64,000 nt of DNA from Nemophila menziesii. Its lineage: Eukaryota; Streptophyta; Magnoliopsida; Boraginales; Hydrophyllaceae. The stretch spans positions 10,001 through 74,000 of the forward strand of contig JARWIR010000212.1 in NCBI GenBank assembly GCA_029959085.1, given 5' to 3'. Positions 11,462-24,698 of the stretch are shown piece by piece. A program made the translations under genes and the position numbers. How positions within the stretch are numbered: position 1 is the stretch's first letter; the number at the start of each line of letters is the position of its first letter. Below the pieces are notes generated by a model, which made no database searches, had not been told where the DNA came from, and worked only from the letters and a program-made list of their open reading frames with translations.

Positions 11462-14400
11462 TCACTTGAAAACACAAAAGAGGCTCCCAAATGACTCATA
11501 AAAAGCGCCAAAAACCCCTGAAGACCCCAACAGAACCCCCAGAAACCCCGAAATAACCCCACAGAACCCCTCGAAACGTCTAAAAACCCCCGGAAAGCAC
11601 CCAAGGGGCCTAAAAGACCCCTTGAAAAGCCCCCAATATCCCCAAAAACGCCCAAAAATACGTTTAAGGACCGTCAAAAAGCACTTTGGAGACCCTTCCA
11701 AAACGCCTCGGAACCCCCTAACGACCCCCGAAAACCCTGGCACCCCCCTCAAAAACCCGTAAAAAGCCCGACGAAGCCCTGAAATCCCGAAAAAAGGACG
11801 ATTAAAAAAGTCCGAAAAATCACTTGAAAACTCAAAAGAGGATCCCAAATGACCCATAAAAAGCGCCAAAAACCCCTGAAGACCCCAACAGAACCCCCAG
11901 AAACCCCGAAATAACCCCACAGAACCCCTCGAAACGTCTAAAAACCCCCGGAAAGCACCCAAGGGGCCTAAAAGACCCCTTGAAAAGCCCCCAATATCCC
12001 CAAAAACGCCCAAAAATACGTTTCAGGACCGTAAAAAAGCACTTTGGAGACCCTACCAAAACCCCTCGGAACCCCCTAACGACCCCCGAAAACCCTGGCA
12101 CCCCCCTCAAAAACCCGTAAAAAGCCCGACGAAGCCCTGAAATCCCGAAAAAAGGACGATTAAAAAAGTCCGAAAAATCACTTGAAAACTTAAAAGAGGC
12201 TCCCAAAAGACCCATAAAAAGCGCCAAAACCCCTAAAGACCCCAACAGAACCCCCAGAAACCCAGAAATAACCCCACAGAACCCCTCGAAACGTCTAAAA
12301 ACCCCCGGAAAGCACCCAAGGGGCCTAAAAGACCCCTTGAAAAGCCCCCAATATCCCCAAAAACGCCCAAAAATACGTTTAAGGACCGTCAAAAAGCACT
12401 TTGGAGACCCTTCCAAAACGCCTCGGAACCCCCTAACGACCCCCGAAAACCCTGGCACCCCCCTCAAAAACCCGTAAAAAGCCCGACGAAGCCCTGAAAT
12501 CCCGAAAAAAGGACGATTAAAAAAGTCCGAAAAATCACTTGAAAACACAAAAGAGGCTCCCAAATGATCCATAAAAAGCGCCAAAAACCCCTGAAGACCC
12601 CAACAGAACCCCCAGAAACCCCGAAATAACCCCACAGAACCCCTCGAAACGTCTAAAAACCCCCGGAAAGCACCCAAGGGGCCTAAAAGACCCCTTGAAA
12701 AGCCCCCAATATCCCCAAAAACGCCCAAAAATACGTTTCAGGACCGTCAAAAAGCACTTTGGAGACCCTTCCAAAACCCCTCGGAACCCCCTAACGACCC
12801 CCGAAAACCCTGGCACCCCCCTCAAAAACCCGTAAAAAGCCCGACGAAGCCCTGAAATCCCGAAAAAAGGACGATTAAAAAAGTCCAAAAAATCACTTGA
12901 AAACACAAAAGAGGCTCCCAAATGACCCATAAAAAGCGCCAAAAACCCCTAAAGACCCCAACAGAACCCCCAGAAACCCCGAAATAACCCCACAGAACAC
13001 CTCGAAACGTCTAAAAACCCCCGGAAAGCACCCAAGGGGCCTAAAAGACCCCTTGAAAAGCCCCCAATATCCCCAAAAACGCCCAAAAATACGTTTAAGG
13101 ACCGTCAAAAAGCACTTTGGAGACCCTTCCAAAACGCCTCGGAACCCCCTAACGACCCCCGAAAACCCTGGCACCCCCCTCAAAAACCCGTAAAAAGCCC
13201 GACGAAGCCCTGAAATCCCGAAAAAAGGACGATTAAAAAAGTCCGAAAAATCACTTGAAAACACAAAAGAGGCTCCCAAATGACCCATAAAAAGCGCCAA
13301 AAACCCCTGAAGACCCCAACAGAACCCCCAGAAACCCCGAAATAACCCCACAGAATCCCTCGAAACGTCTAAAAACCCCGGAAAGCACCCAAGGGGCCTA
13401 AAAGACCCCTTGAAAAGCCCCCAATATCCCCAAAAACGCCCAAAAATACGTTTCAGGACCGTAAAAAAGCACTTTGGAGACCCTACCAAAACCCCTCGGA
13501 ACCCCTAACGACCCCCGAAAACCCTAGCACCCCCCTCAAAAACCCGTAAAAAGCCCGACGAAGCCCTGAAATCCCGAAAAAAGGACGATTAAAAAAGTCC
13601 GAAAAATCACTTGAAAACACAAAAGAGGCTCCCAAATGACCCATAAAAAGCGCCAAAAACCCCTAAAGACCCCAACAGAACCCCCAGAAACCCCGAAATA
13701 ACCCCACAGAACCCCTCGAAACGTCTAAAAACCCCCGGAAAGCACCCAAGGGGCCTAAAAAACCCCTCGAAAAGCCCCCAATATCCCCAAAAACGCCCAA
13801 AAATACGTTTAAGGACCGTAAAAAAGCACTTTGGAGACCCTACCAAAACGCCTCGGAACCCCCTAACGACCCCCGAAAACCCTGGCACCCCCCTCAAAAA
13901 CCCGTAAAAAGCCCGACGAAGCCCTGAAATCCCGAAAAAAGGACGATTAAAAAAGTCCGAAAAATCACTTGAAAACACAAAAGAGGCTCCCAAATGATCC
14001 ATAAAAAGCGCCAAAAACCCCTGAAGACCCCAACAGAACCCCCAGAAACCCCGAAATAACCCCACAGAACCCCTCGAAACGTCTAAAAACCCCCGGAAAG
14101 CACCCAAGGGGCCTAAAAGACCCCTTGAAAAGCCCCCAATATCCCCAAAAACGCCCAAAAATACGTTTCAGGACCGTCAAAAAGCACTTTGGAGACCCTT
14201 CCAAAACGCCTCGGAACCCCCTAACGACCCCCGAAAACCCTGGCACCCCCCTCAAAAACCCGTAAAAAGGCCGACGAAGCCCTGAAATCCCGAAAAAAGG
14301 ACGATTAAAAAAGTCCGAAAAATCACTTGAAAACACAAAAGAGGCTCCCAAATGACCCATAAAAAGCGCCAAAAACCCCTGAAGACCCCAACAGAACCCC

Positions 14401-17400
14401 CAGAAACCCCGAAATAACCCCACAGAACCCCTCGAAACGTCTAAAAACCCCCGGAAAGCACCCAAGGGGCCTAAAAGACCCCTTGAAAAGCCCCCAATAT
14501 CCCCAAAAACGCCCAAAAATACGTTTCAGGACCGTCAAAAAGCACTTTGGAGACCCTTCCAAAACGCCTCGGAACCCCCTAACGACCCCCGAAAACCCTG
14601 GCACCCCCCTCAAAAACCCGTAAAAAGCCCGACGAAGCCCTGAAATCCCGAAAAAAGGACGATTAAAAAAGTCCAAAAAATCACTTGAAAACACAAAAGA
14701 GGCTCCCAAATGACTCATAAAAAGCGCCAAAAACCCCTGAAGACCCCAACAGAACCCCCAGAAACCCCGAAATAACCCCACAGAACCCCTCGAAACGTCT
14801 AAAAACCCCCGGAAAGCACCCAAGGGGCCTAAAAGACCCCTTGAAAAGCCCCCAATATCCCCAAAAACGCCCAAAAATACGTTTAAGGACCGTCAAAAAG
14901 CACTTTGGAGACCCTTCCAAAACGCCTCGGAACCCCCTAACGACCCCCGAAAACCCTGGCACCCCCCTCAAAAACCCGTAAAAAGCCCGACGAAGCCCTG
15001 AAATCCCGAAAAAAGGACGATTAAAAAAGTCCGAAAAATCACTTGAAAACACAAAAGAGGCTCCCAAATGATCCATAAAAAGCGCCAAAAACCCCTGAAG
15101 ACCCCAACAGAACCCCCAGAAACCCCGAAATAACCCCACAGAACCCCTCGAAACGTCTAAAAACCCCCGGAAAGCACCCAAGGGGCCTAAAAGACCCCTT
15201 GAAAAGCCCCCAATATCCCCAAAAACGCCCAAAAATACGTTTCAGGACCGTCAAAAAGCACTTTGGAGACCCTTCCAAAACCCCTCGGAACCCCCTAACG
15301 ACCCCCGAAAACCCTGGCACCCCCCTCAAAAACCCGTAAAAAGCCCGACGAAGCCCTGAAATCCCGAAAAAAGGACGATTAAAAAAGTCCAAAAAATCAC
15401 TTGAAAACTTAAAAGAGGCTCCCAAAAGACCCATAAAAAGCGCCAAAACCCCTAAAGACCCCAACAGAACCCCCAGAAACCCCGAAATAACCCCACAGAA
15501 CACCTCGAAACGTCTAAAAACCCCCGGAAAGCACCCAAGGGGCCTAAAAGACCCCTTGAAAAGCCCCCAATATCCCCAAAAACGCCCAAAAATACGTTTA
15601 AGGACCGTCAAAAAGCACTTTGGAGACCCTTCCAAAACGCCTCGGAACCCCCTAACGACCCCCGAAAACCCTGGCACCCCCCTCAAAAACCCGTAAAAAG
15701 CCCGACGAAGCCCTGAAATCCCGAAAAAAGGACGATTAAAAAAGTCCGAAAAATCACTTGAAAACACAAAAGAGGCTCCCAAATGACCCATAAAAAGCGC
15801 CAAAAACCCCTGAAGACCCCAACAGAACCCCCAGAAACCCCGAAATAACCCCACAGAACCCCTCGAAACGTCTAAAAACCCCCGGAAAGCACCCAAGGGG
15901 CCTAAAAGACCCCTTGAAAAGCCCCCAATATCCCCAAAAACGCCCAAAAATACGTTTCAGGACCGTAAAAAAGCACTTTGGAGACCCTTCCAAAACCCCT
16001 CGGAACCCCCTAACGACCCCCGAAAACCCTGGCACCCCCCTCAAAAACCCGTAAAAAGCCCGACGAAGCCCTGAAATCCCGAAAAAAGGACGATTAAAAA
16101 AGTCCGAAAAATCACTTGAAAACACAAAAGAGGCTCCCAAATGACCCATAAAAAGCGCCAAAAACCCCTAAAGACCCCAACAGAACCCCCAGAAACCCCG
16201 AAATAACCCCACAGAACACCTCGAAACGTCTAAAAACCCCCGGAAAGCACCCAAGGGGCCTAAAAGACCCCTTGAAAAGCCCCCAATATCCCCAAAAACG
16301 CCCAAAAATACGTTTAAGGACCGTAAAAAAGCACTTTGGAGACCCTTCCAAAACGCCTCGGAACCCCCTAACGACCCCCGAAAACCCTGGCACCCCCCTC
16401 AAAAACCCGTAAAAAGCCCGACGAAGCCCTGAAATCCCGAAAAAAGGACGATTAAAAAAGTCCGAAAAATCACTTGAAAACACAAAAGAGGCTCCCAAAT
16501 GACCCATAAAAAGCGCCAAAAACCCCTGAAGACCCCAACAGAACCCCCAGAAACCCCGAAATAACCCCACAGAATCCCTCGAAACGTCTAAAAACCCCCG
16601 GAAAGCACCCAAGGGGCCTAAAAGACCCCTTGAAAAGCCCCCAATATCCCCAAAAACGCCCAAAAATACGTTTCAGGACCGTAAAAAAGCACTTTGGAGA
16701 CCCTTCCAAAACGCCTCGGAACCCCCTAACGACCCCCGAAAACCCTGGCACCCCCCTCAAAAACCCGTAAAAAGGCCGACGAAGCCCTGAAATCCCGAAA
16801 AAAGGACGATTAAAAAAGTCCGAAAAATCACTTGAAAACACAAAAGAGGCTCCCAAATGACCCATAAAAAGCGCCAAAAACCCCTGAAGACCCCAACAGA
16901 ACCCCCAGAAACCCCGAAATAACCCCACAGAACCCCTCGAAACGTCTAAAAACCCCCGGAAAGCACCCAAGGGGCCTAAAAGACCCCTTGAAAAGCCCCC
17001 AATATCCCCAAAAACGCCCAAAAATACGTTTCAGGACCGTCAAAAAGCACTTTGGAGACCCTTCCAAAACGCCTCGGAACCCCCTAACGACCCCCGAAAA
17101 CCCTGGCACCCCCCTCAAAACCCGTAAAAAGCCCGACGAAGCCCTGAAATCCCGAAAAAAGGACGATTAAAAAAGTCCAAAAAATCACTTGAAAACACAA
17201 AAGAGGCTCCCAAATGACCCATAAAAAGCGCCAAAAACCCCTGAAGACCCCAACAGAACCCCCAGAAACCCAGAAATAACCCCACAGAACCCCTCGAAAC
17301 GTCTAAAAACCCCCGGAAAGCACCCAAGGGGCCTAAAAGACCCCTTGAAAAGCCCCCAATATCCCCAAAAACGCCCAAAAATACGTTTAAGGACCGTCAA

Positions 17401-17900
17401 AAAGCACTTTGGAGACCCTTCCAAAACGCCTCGGAACCCCCTAACGACCCCCGAAAACCCTGGCACCCCCCTCAAAAACCCGTAAAAAGCCCGACGAAGC
17501 CCTGAAATCCCGAAAAAAGGACGATTAAAAAAGTCCAAAAAATCACTTGAAAACACAAAAGAGGCTCCCAAATGACCCATAAAAAGCGCCAAAAACCCCT
17601 AAAGACCCCAACAGAACCCCCAGAAACCCCGAAATAACCCCACAGAACACCTCGAAACGTCTAAAAACCCCCGGAAAGCACCCAAGGGGCCTAAAAGACC
17701 CCTTGAAAAGCCCCCAATATCCCCAAAAACGCCCAAAAATACGTTTAAGGACCGTCAAAAAGCACTTTGGAGACCCTTCCAAAACGCCTCGGAACCCCCT
17801 AACGACCCCCGAAAACCCTGGCACCCCCCTCAAAAACCCGTAAAAAGCCCGACGAAGCCCTGAAATCCCGAAAAAAGGACGATTAAAAAAGTCCGAAAAA
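11462..17900. repeat. Mosaic block with approximate 9-mer spacing (~3,219 bp)
   Basis: Several private markers recur at a 3,219-bp shift. GACTCATAAA occurs in monomers 11462 and 14681. The one-base deletion GCCAAAACCCCTAAAG occurs in 12178 and 15397. CAGAATCCC occurs in 13251 and 16470. Other monomers at the same shift do not match well: 11820 versus 15039 and 12535 versus 15754 differ at many diagnostic sites. After 16470 the register is lost. The monomer at 16470 is chimeric, and the following units resemble those at 14323 onward. I read this as an older or heavily converted 9-mer. A search of all pairwise monomer distances would settle its true unit. The monomer at 13251 is the shortest in the window, 356 bp. 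Confidence 0.55.
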
Positions 17901-20900
17901 TCACTTGAAAACACAAAAGAGGCTCCCAAATGACCCATAAAAAGCGCCAAAAACCCCTGAAGACCCCAACAGAACCCCCAGAAACCCCGAAATAACCCCA
18001 CAGAACCCCTCGAAACGTCTAAAAACCCCCGGAAAGCACCCAAGGGGCCTAAAAGACCCCTTGAAAAGCCCCCAGTATCCCCAAAAACGCCCAAAAATAC
18101 GTTTCAGGACCGTAAAAAAGCACTTTGGAGACCCTACCAAAACCCCTCGGAACCCCTAACGACCCCCGAAAACCCTGGCACCCCCCTCAAAAACCCGTAA
18201 AAAGCCCGACGAAGCCCTGAAATCCCGAAAAAAGGACGATTAAAAAAGTCCGAAAAATCACTTGAAAACACAAAAGAGGCTCCCAAATGACCCATAAAAA
18301 GCGCCAAAAACCCCTAAAGACCCCAACAGAACCCCCAGAAACCCCGAAATAACCCCACAGAACCCCTCGAAACGTCTAAAAACCCCCGGAAAGCACCCAA
18401 GGGGCCTAAAAGACCCCTTGAAAAGCCCCCAATATCCCCAAAAACGCCCAAAAATACGTTTAAGGACCGTAAAAAAGCACTTTGGAGACCCTACCAAAAC
18501 GCCTCGGAACCCCCTAACGACCCCCGAAAACCCTGGCACCCCCCTCAAAAACCCGTAAAAAGCCCGACGAAGCCCTGAAATCCCGAAAAAAGGACAATTA
18601 AAAAAGTCCGAAAAATCACTTGAAAACACAAAAGAGGCTCCCAAATGATCCATAAAAAGCGCCAAAAACCCCTGAAGACCCCAACAGAACCCCCAGAAAC
18701 CCCGAAATAACCCCACAGAACCCCTCGAAACGTCTAAAAACCCCCGGAAAGCACCCAAGGGGCCTAAAAGACCCCTTGAAAAGCCCCCAATATCCCCAAA
18801 AACGCCCAAAAATACGTTTAAGGACCGTCAAAAAGCACTTTGGAGACCCTTCCAAAACGCCTCGGAACCCCCTAACGACCCCCGAAAACCCTGGCACCCC
18901 CCTCAAAAACCCGTAAAAAGGCCGACGAAGCCCTGAAATCCCGAAAAAAGGACGATTAAAAAAGTCCGAAAAATCACTTGAAAACACAAAAGAGGCTCCC
19001 AAATGACCCATAAAAAGCGCCAAAAACCCCTGAAGACCCCAACAGAACCCCCAGAAACCCCGAAATAACCCCACAGAACCCCTCGAAACGTCTAAAAACC
19101 CCCGGAAAGCACCCAAGGGGCCTAAAAGACCCCTTGAAAAGCCCCCAGTATCCCCAAAAACGCCCAAAAATACGTTTCAGGACCGTAAAAAAGCACTTTG
19201 GAGACCCTACCAAAACCCCTCGGAACCCCTAACGACCCCCGAAAACCCTGGCACCCCCCTCAAAAACCCGTAAAAAGCCCGACGAAGCCCTGAAATCCCG
19301 AAAAAAGGACGATTAAAAAAGTCCGAAAAATCACTTGAAAACACAAAAGAGGCTCCCAAATGACCCATAAAAAGCGCCAAAAACCCCTAAAGACCCCAAC
19401 AGAACCCCCAGAAACCCCGAAATAACCCCACAGAACACCTCGAAACGTCTAAAAACCCCCGGAAAGCACCCAAAGGGCCTAAAAGACCCCTTGAAAAGCC
19501 CCCAATATCCCCAAAAACGCCCAAAAATACGTTTAAGGACCGTCAAAAAGCACTTTGGAGACCCTTCCAAAACGCCTCGGAACCCCCTAACGACCCCCGA
19601 AAACCCTGGCACCCCCCTCAAAAACCCGTAAAAAGCCCGACGAAGCCCTGAAATCCCGAAAAAAGGACGATTAAAAAAAGTCCGAAAAATCACTTGAAAA
19701 CACAAAAGAGGCTCCCAAATGACCCATAAAAAGCGCCAAAAACCCCTGAAGACCCCAACAGAACCCCCAGAAACCCCGAAATAACCCCACAGAACCCCTC
19801 GAAACGTCTAAAAACCCCCGGAAAGCACCCAAGGGGCCTAAAAGACCCCTTGAAAAGCCCCCAATATCCCCAAAAACGCCCAAAAATACGTTTCAGGACC
19901 GTAAAAAAGCACTTTGGAGACCCTACCAAAACCCCTCGGAACCCCTAACGACCCCCGAAAACCCTGGCACCCCCCTCAAAAACCCGTAAAAAGCCCGACG
20001 AAGCCCTGAAATCCCGAAAAAAGGACGATTAAAAAAGTCCGAAAAATCACTTGAAAACACAAAAGAGGCTCCCAAATGACCCATAAAAAGCGCCAAAAAC
20101 CCCTAAAGACCCCAACAGAACCCCCAGAAACCCCGAAATAACCCCACAGAACCCCTCGAAACGTCTAAAAACCCCCGGAAAGCACCCAAGGGGCCTAAAA
20201 AACCCCTTGAAAAGCCCCCAATATCCCCAAAAACGCCCAAAAATACGTTTAAGGACCGTAAAAAAGCACTTTGGAGACCCTACCAAAACGCCTCGGAACC
20301 CCCTAACGACCCCCGAAAACCCTGGCACCCCCCTCAAAAACCCGTAAAAAGCCCGACGAAGCCCTGAAATCCCGAAAAAAGGACAATTAAAAAAGTCCGA
20401 AAAATCACTTGAAAACACAAAAGAGGCTCCCAAATGACCCATAAAAAGCGCCAAAACCCCTAAAGACCCCAACAGAACCCCCAGAAACCCAGAAATAACC
20501 CCACAGAACCCCTCGAAACGTCTAAAAACCCCCGGAAAGCACCCAAGGGGCCTAAAAGACCCCTTGAAAAGCCCCCAATATCCCCAAAAACGCCCAAAAA
20601 TACGTTTAAGGACCGTCAAAAAGCACTTTGGAGACCCTTCCAAAACGCCTCGGAACCCCCTAACGACCCCCGAAAACCCTGGCACCCCCCTCAAAAACCC
20701 GTAAAAAGCCCGACGAAGCCCTGAAATCCCGAAAAAAGGACGATTAAAAAAGTCCGAAAAATCACTTGAAAACACAAAAGAGGCTCCCAAATGATCCATA
20801 AAAAGCGCCAAAAACCCCTGAAGACCCCAACAAAACCCCCAGAAACCCCGAAATAACCCCACAGAACCCCTCGAAACGTCTAAAAACCCCCGGAAAGCAC

Positions 20901-23265
20901 CCAAGGGGCCTAAAAGACCCCTTGAAAAGCCCCCAATATCCCCAAAAACGCCCAAAAATACGTTTCAGGACCGTCAAAAAGCACTTTGGAGACCCTTCCA
21001 AAACGCCTCGGAACCCCCTAACGACCCCCGAAAACCCTGGCACCCCCCTCAAAAACCCGTAAAAAGCCCGACGAAGCCCTGAAATCCCGAAAAAAGGACG
21101 ATTAAAAAAGTCCGAAAAATCACTTGAAAACACAAAAGAGGCTCCCAAATGACCCATAAAAAGCGCCAAAAACCCCTGAAGACCCCAACAGAACCCCCAG
21201 AAACCCCGAAATAACCCCACAGAACCCCTCGAAACGTCTAAAAACCCCCGGAAAGCACCCAAGGGGCCTAAAAGACCCCTTGAAAAGCCCCCAGTATCCC
21301 CAAAAACGCCCAAAAATACGTTTCAGGACCGTAAAAAAGCACTTTGGAGACCCTACCAAAACCCCTCGGAACCCCTAACGACCCCCGAAAACCCTGGCAC
21401 CCCCCTCAAAAACCCGTAAAAAGCCCGACGAAGCCCTGAAATCCCGAAAAAAGGACGATTAAAAAAGTCCGAAAAATCACTTGAAAACACAAAAGAGGCT
21501 CCCAAATGACCCATAAAAAGCGCCAAAAACCCCTAAAGACCCCAACAGAACCCCCAGAAACCCCGAAATAACCCCACAGAACCCCTCGAAACGTCTAAAA
21601 ACCCCCGGAAAGCACCCAAGGGGCCTAAAAGACCCCTTGAAAAGCCCCCAATATCCCCAAAAACGCCCAAAAATACGTTTAAGGACCGTAAAAAAGCACT
21701 TTGGAGACCCTACCAAAACGCCTCGGAACCCCCTAACGACCCCCGAAAACCCTGGCACCCCCCTCAAAAACCCGTAAAAAGCCCGACGAAGCCCTGAAAT
21801 CCCGAAAAAAGGACAATTAAAAAAGTCCGAAAAATCACTTGAAAACACAAAAGAGGCTCCCAAATGATCCATAAAAAGCGCCAAAAACCCCTGAAGACCC
21901 CAACAGAACCCCCAGAAACCCCGAAATAACCCCACAGAACCCCTCGAAACGTCTAAAAACCCCCGGAAAGCACCCAAGGGGCCTAAAAGACCCCTTGAAA
22001 AGCCCCCAATATCCCCAAAAACGCCCAAAAATACGTTTAAGGACCGTCAAAAAGCACTTTGGAGACCCTTCCAAAACGCCTCGGAACCCCCTAACGACCC
22101 CCGAAAACCCTGGCACCCCCCTCAAAAACCCGTAAAAAGGCCGACGAAGCCCTGAAATCCCGAAAAAAGGACGATTAAAAAAGTCCGAAAAATCACTTGA
22201 AAACACAAAAGAGGCTCCCAAATGACCCATAAAAAGCGCCAAAAACCCCTGAAGACCCCAACAGAACCCCCAGAAACCCCGAAATAACCCCACAGAACCC
22301 CTCGAAACGTCTAAAAACCCCCGGAAAGCACCCAAGGGGCCTAAAAGACCCCTTGAAAAGCCCCCAGTATCCCCAAAAACGCCCAAAAATACGTTTCAGG
22401 ACCGTAAAAAAGCACTTTGGAGACCCTACCAAAACCCCTCGGAACCCCTAACGACCCCCGAAAACCCTGGCACCCCCCTCAAAAACCCGTAAAAAGCCCG
22501 ACGAAGCCCTGAAATCCCGAAAAAAGGACGATTAAAAAAGTCCGAAAAATCACTTGAAAACACAAAAGAGGCTCCCAAATGACCCATAAAAAGCGCCAAA
22601 AACCCCTAAAGACCCCAACAGAACCCCCAGAAACCCCGAAATAACCCCACAGAACCCCTCGAAACGTCTAAAAACCCCCGGAAAGCACCCAAGGGGCCTA
22701 AAAGACCCCTTGAAAAGCCCCCAATATCCCCAAAAACGCCCAAAAATACGTTTAAGGACCGTAAAAAAGCACTTTGGAGACCCTACCAAAACGCCTCGGA
22801 ACCCCCTAACGACCCCCGAAAACCCTGGCACCCCCCTCAAAAACCCGTAAAAAGCCCGACGAAGCCCTGAAATCCCGAAAAAAGGACAATTAAAAAAGTC
22901 CGAAAAATCACTTGAAAACACAAAAGAGGCTCCCAAATGATCCATAAAAAGCGCCAAAAACCCCTGAAGACCCCAACAGAACCCCCAGAAACCCCGAAAT
23001 AACCCCACAGAACCCCTCGAAACGTCTAAAAACCCCCGGAAAGCACCCAAGGGGCCTAAAAGACCCCTTGAAAAGCCCCCAATATCCCCAAAAACGCCCA
23101 AAAATACGTTTCAGGACCGTCAAAAAGCACTTTGGAGACCCTTCCAAAACGCCTCGGAACCCCCTAACGACCCCCGAAAACCCTGGCACCCCCCTCAAAA
23201 ACCCGTAAAAAGGCCGACGAAGCCCTGAAATCCCGAAAAAAGGACGATTAAAAAAGTCCGAAAAA
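17901..23265. repeat. 3-mer HOR of 1,073 bp, interrupted
   Basis: Three monomer types follow each other. Type a has CCTAAAG, CCTACC, ACGCCTCGG and GGACAATT. Type b has AATGATCC, CCTTCC and the GGCCG ending. Type c is the 357-bp class with CCAGTATCC. Clean a-b-c copies lie at 18258-19330 and 21477-22549, and a-b alone at 22550-23265. A type c unit precedes at 17901. Between them, 19331-20046 holds two other monomers. At 20047-21476 the trimer is expanded to four monomers by insertion of one unit (20405) that carries the same one-base deletion as 12178 and 15397. The CCAGTATCC marker (units 17901, 18974, 21120, 22193) is confined to this block. Confidence 0.82.
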
Positions 23266-24698
23266 TCACTTGAAAACACAAAAGAGGCTCCCAAATGACC
23301 CATAAAAAGCGCCAAAAACCCCTGAAGACCCCAACAGAACCCCCAGAAACCCCGAAATAACCCCACAGAACCCCTCGAAACGTCTAAAAACCCCCGGAAA
23401 GCACCCAAGGGGCCTAAAAGACCCCTTGAAAAGCCCCCAATATCCCCAAAAACGCCCAAAAATACGTTTCAGGACCGTCAAAAAGCACTTTGGAGACCCT
23501 TCCAAAACGCCTCGGAACCCCCTAACGACCCCCGAAAACCCTGGCACCCCCCTCAAAAACCCGTAAAAAGCCCGACGAAGCCCTGAAATCCCGAAAAAAG
23601 GACGATTAAAAAAGTCCAAAAAATCACTTGAAAACACAAAAGAGGCTCCCAAATGACCCATAAAAAGCGCCAAAAACCCCTAAAGACCCCAACAGAACCC
23701 CCAGAAACCCCGAAATAACCCCACAGAACACCTCGAAACGTCTAAAAACCCCCGGAAAGCACCCAAGGGGCCTAAAAGACCCCTTGAAAAGCCCCCAATA
23801 TCCCCAAAAACGCCCAAAAATACGTTTAAGGACCGTCAAAAAGCACTTTGGAGACCCTTCCAAAACGCCTCGGAACCCCCTAACGACCCCCGAAAACCCT
23901 GGCACCCCCCTCAAAAACCCGTAAAAAGCCCGACGAAGCCCTGAAATCCCGAAAAAAGGACGATTAAAAAAGTCCGAAAAATCACTTGAAAACACAAAAG
24001 AGGCTCCCAAATGACCCATAAAAAGCGCCAAAAACCCCTGAAGACCCCAACAGAACCCCCAGAAACCCCGAAATAACCCCACAGAACCCCTCGAAACGTC
24101 TAAAAACCCCCGGAAAGCACCCAAGGGGCCTAAAAGACCCCTTGAAAAGCCCCCAATATCCCCAAAAACGCCCAAAAATACGTTTCAGGACCGTCAAAAA
24201 GCACTTTGGAGACCCTTCCAAAACGCCTCGGAACCCCCTAACGACCCCCGAAAACCCTGGCACCCCCCTCAAAAACCCGTAAAAAGCCCGACGAAGCCCT
24301 GAAATCCCGAAAAAAGGACGATTAAAAAAGTCCGAAAAATCACTTGAAAACACAAAAGAGGCTCCCAAATGATCCATAAAAAGCGCCAAAAACCCCTAAA
24401 AACCCCAACAGAACCCCCAGAAACCCCGAAATAACCCCACAGAACCCCTCGAAACGTCTAAAAACCCCCGGAAAGCACCCAAGGGGCCTAAAAGACCCCT
24501 TGAAAAGCCCCCAATATCCCCCAAAAACGCCCAAAAATACGTTTAAGGACCGTCAAAAAGCACTTTGGAGACCCTTCCAAAACGCCTCGGAACCCCCTAA
24601 CGACCCCCGAAAACCCTGGCACCCCCCTCAAAAACCCGTAAAAAGCCCGACGAAGCCCTGAAATACCGAAAAAAGGACGATTAAAAAAGTCCAAAAAA
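23266..24698. repeat. Four monomers between HOR blocks
   Basis: Starts are 23266, 23624, 23982 and 24340. The second has CCTAAAG with GAACACCTCG. The fourth is a 359-bp unit with a five-C run (ATATCCCCCAAAAACG), CCTAAAAACC and the ending AAATACCG. AAATACCG also ends units 31140, 37939, 43667 and 55841, always just before a unit with CCCTGAAATAACC. It therefore marks the true left boundary of the 6.8-kb repeat that follows, which probably begins inside this last monomer. Confidence 0.78.
24340..24698. repeat. Exemplar of the 359-bp monomer class
   Basis: One additional base in the run after CCAATAT (ATATCCCCCAAAAACG) gives 359 bp. Complete units of this form start at 24340, 29708, 31140, 35792, 37939, 40087, 41877, 43667, 45815, 50112, 54409, 55841, 56200, 60139 and 62288; the cut unit at 63720 also has it. 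A related form with AAAATCCCCC in place of ATATCCCC starts at 9671, 27918, 34718, 47605, 51902 and 57632. Units 2869, 4302 and 11103 reach 359 bp by different single-base gains at the same place. The site is thus a repeated indel point. Confidence 0.85.
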
